From: JBGPOS01 sp041488155
GTDB taxonomy: Bacteria > Chloroflexota > Dehalococcoidia > Tepidiformales > Tepidiformaceae
DNA length: 49,970 bases
Reading direction: 5' to 3'
NCBI GenBank assembly: GCA_041488155.1
Contig: JBGPOS010000023.1
Location: 1-49,970, forward strand
Under the pieces are notes generated by a model. It saw nothing but the letters and a program-made list of their open reading frames with translations. It did no database searches and had not been told where the DNA came from. Each line of letters begins with the position of its first letter. The stretch's first letter is position 1. Below are positions 6,726 to 14,374 of this stretch, in pieces. The position numbers were made by a program, and so were the translations under genes.

Positions 6726-7949
6726 ATGAAGTTCGGCATCTTCTACGAGCACCAGCTCCCCCGTCCCTGGGAGCCTGAAAGCGAATACCGCCTCATCCAG
6801 AACGGCCTCACCCAGATCGAGCTGGCCGACAGCTTGGGTTACGACTACGCCTGGGAGGTCGAGCACCACTTCCTCGAGGAGTACTCCCACTCCTCGGCGC
6901 CCGAAGTCTTCCTCGCCGCCGCGAGCCAACGGACGAAGCAGATCCGCCTGGGCCATGGCATCGTCCAGCTCCCCACCAACCACCCGGCCCGCGTGGCCGA
7001 ACGCGTCGCCACCCTCGACCTCGTGAGCGGCGGGCGCGTCGAACTCGGCATCGGCGAAGGCTCCAGCGTCACCGAGCTCCACCCCTTCGACCGCCGCTTC
7101 CGCGACAAGCGCGACGTCTGGGAGGACGCGGTCAAGGCCCTCATCCCGATGCTCACCCAGGAGTCTTCCGAGTACCACGGCCAGTACTTCGACTTCCCGC
7201 TCCGCAACGTCGTCCCGAAGCCTCTGCAGAAGCCGCACCCGCCGCTCTGGGTCGCCTGCTCGCAGCTCGACACGATCGAGATGGCAGGACGGCGCGGCAT
7301 CGGGGCGCTGGGATTCCAGTTCGTCAGCGCCGAAGCAGCCCACGCCTGGGTCAACACCTACTACAACTCGTACACGAAACGGCTGGAGAAGCTGGCCGAC
7401 TACCAGACGAACCCCGCGATCGCCGTCGTCAGCGGGTTCATGTGCGCCGAGACCGACGAGCAGGCCCGCAAGATGGCCGAAGGCTGGACCTTCTTCCAGT
7501 TCTCGCTGATGTTCTACAACACCCACGGCCCCGTCGTGCCCGGCACCGTCAACCTCTGGGAGGAATTCCAGGCCTGGAGGCAGTCCGAGAAGGGCCAGGC
7601 CGCCGGCGGCAGCACGAGCGCCCTGATCGGCTCGCCTGAGACCATTCGAAACCGCCTGCGGAAGTTCGAAGAATCGCACGTGGACCAGGTCATCCTCCTC
7701 AACCAGGCCGGGAAGAACACCCACGAGGACATCTGTTCGAGCCTCGAACTGTTCGCCCGCGAAGTGATGCCCGAGTTCCACGACCACGAGCCGGAGCACC
7801 AGCGCTGGAAGCGCTCCGTGCTCGCCGGCGAGATCGAGCTCGAAGACCTCGACACGAGCCGCTTCAACGCGCCTTCGAACCAGACCCCGAAGAGCAAGCT
7901 GCCAGAGGGCGTGACCCCCGCGGCGGCCGCCGCTGCGCGGGTCCCATGA
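6726..7949 (+). CDS. LLM-class flavin-dependent oxidoreductase (bacterial luciferase-like)
   Basis: 407 residues. The N-terminus MKFGIFYEHQLP, the AWEVEHHFLEEYSHSSAPEVFLAAASQRT stretch (~residues 42-71, in parts), the RLGHGIVQLP strand and the DLVSGGRVELGIGEG motif (~98-112) are typical of the luciferase-like monooxygenase TIM-barrel family, which uses FMN or F420. The family oxidises varied small molecules, often in degradation; the substrate here is unknown. AAGGAAC lies upstream of the ATG and a TAGACT -10 box further up. The next gene starts 44 nt downstream. The C-terminal Ala-rich tail is probably disordered. Confidence 0.92.
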   Translation: MKFGIFYEHQLPRPWEPESEYRLIQNGLTQIELADSLGYDYAWEVEHHFLEEYSHSSAPEVFLAAASQRTKQIRLGHGIVQLPTNHPARVAERVATLDLVSGGRVELGIGEGSSVTELHPFDRRFRDKRDVWEDAVKALIPMLTQESSEYHGQYFDFPLRNVVPKPLQKPHPPLWVACSQLDTIEMAGRRGIGALGFQFVSAEAAHAWVNTYYNSYTKRLEKLADYQTNPAIAVVSGFMCAETDEQARKMAEGWTFFQFSLMFYNTHGPVVPGTVNLWEEFQAWRQSEKGQAAGGSTSALIGSPETIRNRLRKFEESHVDQVILLNQAGKNTHEDICSSLELFAREVMPEFHDHEPEHQRWKRSVLAGEIELEDLDTSRFNAPSNQTPKSKLPEGVTPAAAAAARVP

Positions 7950-7993
7950 GCGGCGGAGACTCGCCGGCGACCCCACTCACGGCGTAGCCCGCA

Positions 7994-8719
7994 GTGGCCG
8001 GACTCGCGCCCGCCATCACCATCCGCAACCTTCACGTGGTGCGCGGCGGCAAGACGGTGCTCGGCGACGTTTCCCTCGATGTCGCCGCCGGGTCCGTCAC
8101 CGGCCTCCTTGGGCCGAGCGGCTGCGGCAAGACAACGCTCATGCGGGCCATCGTCGGCGTGCAAAAGGTCGCCTCGGGCCGGATCGATGTCCTCGACAAG
8201 CCCGCCGGCTCGCGCGAGCTTCGCAGCCGCGTTGGCTACGTGACCCAGGCGCCTTCTGTCTACGGCGACCTCACGGTGCGCGAGAACCTCGACTACTTCG
8301 GCCGCGTCCTCGGCACGCCCGGCAAACGCGCCGGCGAGGTGATCGAAACGGTCGGCCTGCAGGGGTTCGAACGGCAGATCGTGAACCGCCTCTCCGGCGG
8401 GCAGCGGGCACGAGTGTCACTCGCTACTGCCCTCCTCAACAACCCCGAGGCGCTCGTCCTCGACGAACCCACCGTAGGCCTCGACCCGGTACTCAGGCGC
8501 GACCTCTGGCGGACGTTCCACAGGCTCGCGGCCTCCGGCGCCACGCTCCTCGTCTCTAGCCACGTGATGGACGAAGCCGAGCGCTGCGACGAACTCGTGC
8601 TCATGCGCGACGGCACGATCCTCGCCACGGGCACCCTCCCGGCCCTTCTTGAGCGCACCGGCGCCCCAGACATCGAAGCCGCGTTCCTTCGGCTCATCGA
8701 AAGCGGGTCCACCGTGTGA
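7994..8719 (+). CDS. ABC transporter ATP-binding protein
   Basis: 241 residues from GTG. Walker A GPSGCGKTT (~residues 37-45), Q-loop YVTQAPS, signature LSGGQ (~134), Walker B ALVLDEP and the H-loop SSHVMDEAERC are all intact, so it should hydrolyse ATP. The ATPase resembles the CcmA/DrrA-type two-component exporters. Its stop overlaps the start of the ABC-2 permease gene (GTGTGA at 8716), so the two are translationally coupled and form one exporter. The substrate is not visible from sequence. Confidence 0.95.
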   Translation: MAGLAPAITIRNLHVVRGGKTVLGDVSLDVAAGSVTGLLGPSGCGKTTLMRAIVGVQKVASGRIDVLDKPAGSRELRSRVGYVTQAPSVYGDLTVRENLDYFGRVLGTPGKRAGEVIETVGLQGFERQIVNRLSGGQRARVSLATALLNNPEALVLDEPTVGLDPVLRRDLWRTFHRLAASGATLLVSSHVMDEAERCDELVLMRDGTILATGTLPALLERTGAPDIEAAFLRLIESGSTV

Positions 8720-9453
8720 GCCCTCGCGTGACTGTCGCCACCGCCCGTCGCGTCCTCGCCCAGCTGCGGCGTGACCCCCGAACAGTAGCGCTGCTTGTCG
8801 TCGTCCCGGTAGTGCTGGTGGCGCTGATTAAATGGGTGTTCTCGGGCGAACCGGAAGTCTTCCAGCGCGTCGGGGTGCCGTTGGTCGGTGTGTTTCCGCT
8901 TATATCGATGTTCCTCGTGACTTCGATCACGATGCTCCGCGAGCGCACCACCGGCACCCTCGAACGGCTGATGACGATGCCCCTCGCCAAACTTGACTTG
9001 CTCCTGGGCTACGCCCTCGCCTTCGGCGCGCTCGCCATCGTCCAGGCAGTGGCGGTCTCGTCGGTGTCCTTCGGCCTCCTGGATCTGCAGGTCGAGGGCG
9101 ACATCGGGGCCGTGGTCGCGCTCGCCGTCCTCAACGCGCTACTCGGGATGTCGCTGGGGCTGTTCGTCAGCGCCTTCGCCCAGACAGAGTTCCAGGCGGT
9201 GCAGTTCTTGCCGGCGTTCCTCCTCCCGCAGCTGTTCCTTTGCGGCCTGATGGTGCCCCGCGACCGTATGGCCCGGGCCCTCGAAATCATCTCCGACTAC
9301 CTGCCCATGACCTATGCCTACGACGCACTCCATCGCGTCGCCGCCACCGGCGACTACAACCGCTGGCTGGCGCTCGACGTGGGCGTGCTCGTCGGGGTCA
9401 TGCTCCTCGGTCTCGGCCTGGGCGCCGCGACGCTCCGCCGCCGCACGCCCTAA
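8716..9453 (+). CDS. ABC-2 type transporter permease
   Basis: 245 residues with six hydrophobic segments. It starts with a short cytoplasmic helix, then LLVVVPVVLVALIKWVF, and carries RERTTGTLERLMTMPL (~residues 75-90), the conserved cytoplasmic coupling motif of ABC-2 permeases (DrrB/NodJ type). It overlaps the ATPase gene by 4 nt and ends in a 4-nt convergent overlap with the SET-domain gene on the other strand. Together with the ATPase it should form a homodimeric exporter of a small molecule or lipid-linked compound. Confidence 0.93.
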   Translation: MSPRVTVATARRVLAQLRRDPRTVALLVVVPVVLVALIKWVFSGEPEVFQRVGVPLVGVFPLISMFLVTSITMLRERTTGTLERLMTMPLAKLDLLLGYALAFGALAIVQAVAVSSVSFGLLDLQVEGDIGAVVALAVLNALLGMSLGLFVSAFAQTEFQAVQFLPAFLLPQLFLCGLMVPRDRMARALEIISDYLPMTYAYDALHRVAATGDYNRWLALDVGVLVGVMLLGLGLGAATLRRRTP

Positions 9454-9983
9454 ACGTTGGAGCCAGGAGCGGCAAGGCGCTCTCGCAGCGAAAGCACATC
9501 GTTCGCGTGCTCGGTGATGAACCACTCGGCAAGAAGGGGCAAGAACCTACGCTGCACGGCCAACGGCTCCCGAAAGAAGTTCACCTGGATCAGCTTTCGG
9601 CAGTGCGGGCTCCGGCAGGCACACTCCCACTCACCCTCACCGAAACTGCTGATGCAGTAGTCGTTCGTGATCTCCTCGCCCGCAGTGATATCGCGACGCG
9701 CGCAGATGTGTCCGATCCCTTCGATGAAACGCACGTAGGCACTCGGGTCGCAACAATGGTTAAGGTGCCGCTCGGGGTAGCCGAGGAGCACGACGCGCCC
9801 GCCTGCGAGGTCGTCGCAGTGTCGCCGCTCCTCGCCCAGCTCGGGGCGAAGCGGCTTGTTCCGGGTCACCCCCCGCGACTCGTCCCGCCGCAGGATGAGG
9901 TCACCGGCAGCGAAGTCGCGCAGTGCGAAGATCCCGACGCCCTGAATCTGGGACGCTCTGACGATGACGTTCCCGACGGTCAC
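9450..9983 (-). CDS. SET domain-containing protein (putative lysine methyltransferase)
   Basis: 177 residues. GTG at 9983 is chosen because a GGGAGGGAT ribosome-binding site precedes it; the frame is open to 10106, but that part is basic and overlaps the upstream gene. SET motifs are present: QGVGIFALRDFAAGDLI (SET-N), LNHCCDPSAYVRF (the NHxxxPN-like core), GEEITNDY (SET-C, catalytic Tyr) and a post-SET zinc cluster CACRSPHC, as in bacterial SET proteins. Such enzymes methylate lysine in proteins; the target is unknown. It lies 20 nt downstream of a ribbon-helix-helix gene and portal gene on the same strand, so it may be the last gene of that operon. It converges on the ABC permease gene. Confidence 0.88.
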   Translation of the reverse strand: MTVGNVIVRASQIQGVGIFALRDFAAGDLILRRDESRGVTRNKPLRPELGEERRHCDDLAGGRVVLLGYPERHLNHCCDPSAYVRFIEGIGHICARRDITAGEEITNDYCISSFGEGEWECACRSPHCRKLIQVNFFREPLAVQRRFLPLLAEWFITEHANDVLSLRERLAAPGSNV

Positions 9984-10003
9984 GATCCCTCCCTCTCGGG
10001 CCC

Positions 10004-10291
10004 TCAGGTACCAGTCGGCCCAGGCAGGTTCATTACCTGTGGGCCGTCGCCCGGGCGGAACTTCAGTTCGCGCAGCCACTTCCCCGTCGATCTTGCGGTC
10101 GCCCACTCGGGCACATCACCTTCCGTGACCGAACCCGCGAAACTTTCGAAAGCCCGGACGCGCCGCCTTCGCTTGAGTTCAGCTTCGAGGGCTTCGGAGA
10201 TGAACCGGCTGCGGCCCCGCCTGCCGGCAAGCGTGTCGATCTCCCGTAGGAGTTCCCGAGGAAGGACTACGTGTGTGCGCACGAGCAACAC
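10004..10291 (-). CDS. Ribbon-helix-helix DNA-binding protein (antitoxin-like, no toxin next to it)
   Basis: 95 residues from GTG, with GGGAG upstream. The N-terminal ~45 residues (THVVLPRELLREIDTLAGR then SRFISEALEAELKRR) match the beta-alpha-alpha ribbon-helix-helix fold of CopG/VapB-type regulators. Antitoxins of this kind usually precede a PIN toxin gene, but here the next gene is a SET-domain protein, and upstream (29 nt) is a phage portal gene. It could therefore regulate this small operon rather than neutralise a toxin. The C-terminal half, with several Trp and an ELKFRPGDGP turn, is not recognised. Confidence 0.8.
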   Translation of the reverse strand: MLLVRTHVVLPRELLREIDTLAGRRGRSRFISEALEAELKRRRRVRAFESFAGSVTEGDVPEWATARSTGKWLRELKFRPGDGPQVMNLPGPTGT

Positions 10292-10320
10292 GATACTCCC
10301 ACGCTTTTGGGATCTTCATC

Positions 10321-11628
10321 TCACACTCTCTGTGCCCCTTCTTCCAGCACCCGCGCCCACTCCGCCTCCGGGTCGTCGCTGCCGATGTGGGCGGCAGCCG
10401 TACGACGCGACTGGATGCCCGCGTCTACCAGGATCCGTTCGTCCGCGACCTGGCGCGAGCGGTCGATCGGGAGCACCGGCCCCCAGTGCATGACGGGCCG
10501 TAGGCCTTCGATGTCGAGCCCGGCGTACTGGTGCAACAGGCTAAGGATCATCGTCGCGCGCCGTTCGTAGACCGACGTGCGGATAAGCTGCTTGCGCGCG
10601 ACCTTCTTTGCGAGCGGGTCCAGCTCGGTGTTCAGGGCGACCCCGCTGAGGCCCTGTTGGTTGTGCCCGAAGGCCGTCCGCGGCGATTCGCCGAGGTCGT
10701 GCAACGTCCTGTAGATGAGGTCGATGTAGTCCCGGTGGAGGGCGACTCCGCCACCCTGGAGCAGATCGAGCAGGTAGGCTCGCGCTCGCTCGGGCACCTC
10801 CCAGACTGCACCCGGTTCGACCGCGATGTCCTGCGAGCCCGTCACCCCTTCGAGCACAGCAATCGGGTTGCCCGAAAGCTCCAGGATCTGGCTCAACTGG
10901 CTGTAGGCGCGGTTCAGTTCGCGGCCCGATGCGATCAGCGGCGGGATGTCGCTCGCGCCCCAGGCCTGCTTCGGCTCGCGCACGTTCGGAAAGACAACGA
11001 AGGGGACGAAGCTGTAGGGGTTCCGTACGCGTTCCAGGAGCTCGACGCCATGCCAGAGTTCGAATATGTCGACGGTCCAGTACTCGGTCACCACGGTTGC
11101 CGGCGGCTGCGGTTGGCCGATCGGGCCCGGGATGCTGTACTGCGATGCCACAGCCGTGACCCGCGAAGGATCGTCGGGCACCCGCCAGGTGAAGATGCCC
11201 TGCACGTCCGGCGCGCTCACCCGCACCATGCCGGCGGCGATGTCCCAGGTCACTTTGTAGGCCGCATCGCCGAGCACTGCACAGTCGAGCTCCGTTTCGA
11301 AGTCGAGCTGGGCGAGCGCGTTCTCCGACTCTACCTCGCGCAGCGCCCGTTCGGCCGTACGCGCTCGCTCACGGCCGGCCGCCGAGCTGCCGTCGCGCGC
11401 CTCAACCTGCACCGACTGGCCATTCAGGAGGTAGCTGGTGATCTTGTCGCAGAAGGCCTTCGCGTAGTTGAAGGTGAGACGGCGTTCGCCGCGCCGTGCC
11501 CGTCCTTCCCACTGCTGCCCTTCGTAGAACGCGAGGTTGTCGCGGTAGCGGCGCATCCGGTCCTCGTCCAGGCGGCGGAGGCGCTCCGGCAGCGGAAGTT
11601 CGACGGTCGGCAGGCGGCGAGGGGGCAT
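10321..11628 (-). CDS. Phage portal protein (SPP1 gp6-like family)
   Basis: 435 residues from ATG at 11628 (GGAG 8 nt upstream). Portal proteins form the dodecameric ring at one capsid vertex through which terminase pumps DNA. Visible family features: an N-terminal helical part with YRDNLAFYEGQQW, then NYAKAFCDKITSYLLNG (~51-67), a beta-rich wing with VTWDIAAGMVRVSAPD, the segment RELNRAYSQLSQILELSGNP and the long helix/crown region VALHRDYIDLIYRTLHDLGESP to the C-terminus. Length is normal for SPP1/HK97-like portals. No other head, tail or packaging gene is adjacent: the neighbours are a ribbon-helix-helix gene, a SET gene and, divergently, clpS. The reading frame is intact and codon use matches the surroundings. 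Confidence 0.9.
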   Translation of the reverse strand: MPPRRLPTVELPLPERLRRLDEDRMRRYRDNLAFYEGQQWEGRARRGERRLTFNYAKAFCDKITSYLLNGQSVQVEARDGSSAAGRERARTAERALREVESENALAQLDFETELDCAVLGDAAYKVTWDIAAGMVRVSAPDVQGIFTWRVPDDPSRVTAVASQYSIPGPIGQPQPPATVVTEYWTVDIFELWHGVELLERVRNPYSFVPFVVFPNVREPKQAWGASDIPPLIASGRELNRAYSQLSQILELSGNPIAVLEGVTGSQDIAVEPGAVWEVPERARAYLLDLLQGGGVALHRDYIDLIYRTLHDLGESPRTAFGHNQQGLSGVALNTELDPLAKKVARKQLIRTSVYERRATMILSLLHQYAGLDIEGLRPVMHWGPVLPIDRSRQVADERILVDAGIQSRRTAAAHIGSDDPEAEWARVLEEGAQRV

Positions 11629-11725
11629 GGCGTGGCTCCGAAAGGTGGTGCGCCCACGCTCAGACAGGCGGCCTTCAACTCCAAGGGCGCCCTGGCACCC
11701 CTTCCCTCCGGGCCAGGAGGTTTTG

Positions 11726-11731
11726 TAGGAT
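11726..11731 (+). promoter_or_regulatory. -10 element TAGGAT upstream of the ClpS-like gene
   Basis: TAGGAT ends 10 nt before the ATG at 11742, which would leave a leader of only a few bases; AGGAGG occurs upstream of the -10 box and so cannot serve as ribosome-binding site if this promoter is used. Confidence 0.4.
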
Positions 11732-11741
11732 CGAACCCTCG

Positions 11742-12065
11742 ATGCAGCCTGCCACAAGCCCCGGCGTCCGCGAGCGCGAGGAGGTCGAACCCGGCCTCGC
11801 CCCGCGCTATCACCTCATCCTCCTCGACGATGACAGCCACACGTACCAGTACGTGATCGTGATGCTGGGGGCCGTTTTCGGCTATGGGGTCGAAAAGGGC
11901 TACGCCATCGCCTGTGTGGTTGACAGCCAGGGCCAGGCGATCCTGATGACGGACGGCTACGACGAGGTGCGGGCCAAGCAGGAGCGGATCCATGCCTTCG
12001 GCGCCGACCCCCTGATGGCGGAGTGCAAGGGCAGCATGTCGGCGGTCATCGAACCGGCCGAGTGA
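11742..12065 (+). CDS. ClpS-like ATP-dependent Clp protease adaptor
   Basis: 107 residues. The core fits ClpS, which delivers N-degron substrates to the ClpAP/ClpCP protease: YHLILLDDDSHTYQYVI (corresponding to the V-LLNDD-TPMEFV region), FGYGVEKGYAIACVVDSQGQAI and the ending MAECKGSMSAVIEPAE, close to the CxxxSMxAVIEPA-type terminus of the variant ClpS proteins known from Planctomycetes and related bacteria. The substrate-binding Asp pair is present. The first ~20 residues are likely disordered. It is divergent from the portal gene, with a -10 box just before its ATG. Confidence 0.85.
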   Translation: MQPATSPGVREREEVEPGLAPRYHLILLDDDSHTYQYVIVMLGAVFGYGVEKGYAIACVVDSQGQAILMTDGYDEVRAKQERIHAFGADPLMAECKGSMSAVIEPAE

Positions 12066-12080
12066 GCCACGCCCGGCGGC

Positions 12081-12485
12081 TCAGGGTTCGCCCGGCATCA
12101 CTTCGAGCCCCGCCCGGCTGAAGTCGTCATCGAACGTGAAGACGCGTCGGATACCGAGGCGCTGCGCGAGCACGATCAGCGAAGCGTCTGCATAGCTCAG
12201 TTCGATGCCTCTGAGTGATTCGAGTCGCTGCCAGACCTGGGCATCTTCGGCTTCGAGCAGGTGCTCGACGGAAACGAAATGGCTCGCACGAACAGAACGG
12301 ACCCAGCGCATCGCCAGTTCGTAGCCCTGGCGAGATCTGATGAGGGTGAACGCCTCGCCGACAATCACGGAATTGGTAAAGAGCCGAAGGCTGGACTGCT
12401 GAGCGAACGCCCTGGCAGCAAAATGGTGTTGATCCCTCGGGACAAGCAGCGCGAAGACGGCGGAGGTATCGAACAGACAGTCCAC
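12081..12485 (-). CDS. PIN-domain toxin (VapC family)
   Basis: 134 residues. PIN-domain ribonucleases cleave RNA using four acidic residues; here they appear as Asp in CLFDTSAVFALL (~6), Glu in VIVGEAFTLI (~43), Asp in LSYADASLIVLAQ (~99) and Asp in VFTFDDDFSR (~117-119). Its GTG start shares one base with the stop of the upstream antitoxin gene, the classical vapBC arrangement, so the pair is a type II toxin-antitoxin locus. Confidence 0.9.
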   Translation of the reverse strand: MDCLFDTSAVFALLVPRDQHHFAARAFAQQSSLRLFTNSVIVGEAFTLIRSRQGYELAMRWVRSVRASHFVSVEHLLEAEDAQVWQRLESLRGIELSYADASLIVLAQRLGIRRVFTFDDDFSRAGLEVMPGEP

Positions 12486-12730
12486 TACCTCCGCCCGCGA
12501 TAAAGATAGTCGTCGTGGTGCATTGAAAGATCGGTTGCCTTCTCCCCGGCGAGCATGCCGATCGTGGCGAAGAACGGGTCGGTCTCGCGTTCCTCCGCCT
12601 CGCGCGCGGCCAGGGGACGAAGCGCCCTGCGCACGACTTCGCTCCGCGACACGCCGAGGCGACGCGCTTCGCAGCTCAGCGCCTCGTTCTCCTCGTCGTC
12701 AATCAAAACCTGTACGCGCACCAGTGCCAT
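12485..12730 (-). CDS. Ribbon-helix-helix antitoxin (VapB-like)
   Basis: 81 residues from the ATG at 12730, preceded by GGAAGG; a longer frame starts further upstream but has no better support. The N-terminus MALVRVQVLIDDEENEALSCEARRLGVSRSEVVRRAL reads, in overlapping parts, as a ribbon-helix-helix fold that binds the operator. The acidic C-terminal tail (DPFFATIGMLAGEK) likely wraps the toxin. It lies directly upstream of, and overlaps by one base with, the PIN toxin gene. A TAGACT box about 45 nt upstream of the start may be its promoter. Confidence 0.87.
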   Translation of the reverse strand: MALVRVQVLIDDEENEALSCEARRLGVSRSEVVRRALRPLAAREAEERETDPFFATIGMLAGEKATDLSMHHDDYLYRGRR

Positions 12731-12879
12731 CGCGGCGCCTTCCGTGGCGGTTACACACCGCATCGTGCTGCTACACAGTCTAGCACGACCTCGCCGGGGC
12801 TACCGGGGTCTCGTCGCGAGAAGGAGCGTTCGAGCCCACGCAGCGCCCAGAGACGGGCGCGGCTATGGGGCCTTCCGAG

Positions 12880-12911
12880 AGTTCGCTCAAGGCGAACTGT
12901 TCTGCTAGGCT
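12880..12911 (+). promoter_or_regulatory. Promoter region of MFS gene with 7-bp inverted repeat and TAGGCT -10
   Basis: AGTTCGC (12880-12886) and GCGAACT (12892-12898) form a perfect inverted repeat with a 5-nt centre, placed where the -35 box would be for the -10 element TAGGCT at 12906-12911. This looks like an operator. A second palindrome, ACGTTAACGT, lies around 12917-12926 between the -10 box and the GTG start. Confidence 0.4.
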
Positions 12912-12931
12912 GCGACGACGTTAACGTTAGA

Positions 12932-14224
12932 GTGAGGCTTGTGGCCGGCTACTTCTCGCGCACGTTCTACGCCCTCGAGAACGCCCAGTACCGGATCCTT
13001 TTCTACGGGACCGTCTTCTCCTTCCTCGGCATGCAGATGCAGATGATCGCCCGGGGATTCCTCGCCTATGACCTCACCCACCGCAACAGCGCCCTCGGCG
13101 GGGTGATGCTCGCCTTCGGCCTCCCCCAGCTGCTCCTCTCCCTCTGGGGAGGCGTGCTCGCCGACCGCCTCGCCAAGCGGCGGCTGCTCGTGGTCAGCCA
13201 CACGGTCGTTGCCGCCAACTCCCTCTGGCTGGCCGTCATGATCGAAACTGGCGCCGTCGAGTACTGGATGCTACTCGTTGCCGGGGTAGTGCAGGGCGCC
13301 GGCTTCGCGTTCATCGGCCCGGCCCGCCAGGCCTTCATCAGCGACCTCGTCGGCAAGGAGGCGATCGGCAACGCTGTCGTCCTCCAGCAGTTGAGCATGA
13401 ACAGCACGCGCGTCATCGGCCCCTCGATCGCCGGGTTATTCATCGCCGTCGCTTTCATCGGCGTCGGCGGGGTCTACCTGGTCACGACAGCAGGATTCAT
13501 CATCGCGGCGGTCACGATGCTTCGCTTGCCCCCCGGCAACCCCCGTGCCCGCGCTGAGCCAACCTCGGCCTTGAACGACATGCGCGATGGGCTGATCTAC
13601 GTCAGGCGGAGACCGGGGATCGCCCTGCTCATCTCCGTCTCCTTCGCCGTCGTCATGATCGGTTTCCCCTACCAGTCGTTTCTGCCTTCGCTTGCCAAGA
13701 GCGTCTACGACGTTGGCTCGGGGGGACTGGGTCTGCTCTCTTCGGTGGGCGCGATCGGGGCGGTGGGCGCGACGATCGTGGTCGCCACCTACGCCTCGCA
13801 TCCGCGCGCCTACTTCTTCCAGCCGCTGCTCGGCATCGCCTTCGGGGCATCGGTCATCGCCCTCGGCATCTCGCCCAACATCTGGACCGGGCTGCTGGCG
13901 ATGGTGTTCGTCGGCGGGCTCGCGAGCGCCTTCCAGTCGCTCAACAACGCCCTGACGATGTCGCTCAGCGACCATGACTACCAGGGCCGCGTCCAGTCGA
14001 TTTCGATGCTGAGCTGGAGCCTGTTTGGCCTGGTGGCCCTCCCGATCGGCATGCTCGCCGACCGCATTGGGCTGCGCGAAACCCTCGCCCTCCAGGGGGC
14101 GCTCGTCATCATCTCGGTCACCTTCCTCGAGACCCTCGGCCGGGCGCTCCACGCCTCCGAAGACCGTCGGCCACGCCCCACCATTCTCGAACGCGGCCCG
14201 GTGGCGGGCGCTGGCAGGAGCTAG
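12932..14224 (+). CDS. MFS transporter (drug/metabolite exporter type)
   Basis: 430 residues with about twelve hydrophobic segments and the MFS loop motif GGVLADRLAKRRLL (~residues 71-84). It resembles the gene at 3660: both have a DGLxYxRRxP loop before TM7 (here RDGLIYVRRRPGI) and a DxxxxGRVxxxxxL loop in the second half (HDYQGRVQSISMLSW), so they belong to the same EntS-like MFS group and are probably paralogues. The substrate is unknown. GTG at 12932 or at 12941 could be the start; the operator-like inverted repeat upstream suggests regulation. Confidence 0.88.
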   Translation: MRLVAGYFSRTFYALENAQYRILFYGTVFSFLGMQMQMIARGFLAYDLTHRNSALGGVMLAFGLPQLLLSLWGGVLADRLAKRRLLVVSHTVVAANSLWLAVMIETGAVEYWMLLVAGVVQGAGFAFIGPARQAFISDLVGKEAIGNAVVLQQLSMNSTRVIGPSIAGLFIAVAFIGVGGVYLVTTAGFIIAAVTMLRLPPGNPRARAEPTSALNDMRDGLIYVRRRPGIALLISVSFAVVMIGFPYQSFLPSLAKSVYDVGSGGLGLLSSVGAIGAVGATIVVATYASHPRAYFFQPLLGIAFGASVIALGISPNIWTGLLAMVFVGGLASAFQSLNNALTMSLSDHDYQGRVQSISMLSWSLFGLVALPIGMLADRIGLRETLALQGALVIISVTFLETLGRALHASEDRRPRPTILERGPVAGAGRS

Positions 14225-14246
14225 CCTCACCACCCGGACCCTCCCC

Positions 14247-14323
14247 GTGTCGGGGTTTCCGAGTATCGGGATCGGGGTGCTGTCCCCTGTCCCCTGTCAC
14301 CTGTCCCCTGTCCCCTGTCCCCT
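14247..14323. repeat. Dispersed repeats: TATCGGG-type unit followed by 6 x GTCCCCT
   Basis: A short GTGTCGGGG...GAGTATCGGG unit (14247-14270) like those at 33353-33450 and 46052-46113 is followed by six heptamers GTCCCCT at 14282-14323, the third being GTCACCT. The block lies between the MFS and M50 genes. Confidence 0.8.
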
Positions 14324-14358
14324 CGCACCGCTTACCGGGCCGATCCTCCACCGCCGTG

Positions 14359-14364
14359 TACACT
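14359..14364 (+). promoter_or_regulatory. -10 element TACACT upstream of M50 protease gene
   Basis: TACACT, identical to the box at 3648, ends 10 nt before the ATG at 14375; the mRNA would have a leader of about 4 nt and no ribosome-binding site is seen. Confidence 0.4.
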
Positions 14365-14374
14365 GGATCACACG

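Noticed and set aside
6507..7976. Long minus-strand frame over the luciferase-like gene
   Set aside because: It mirrors the codon pattern of the real gene on the plus strand and has no ribosome-binding site or recognisable domain.
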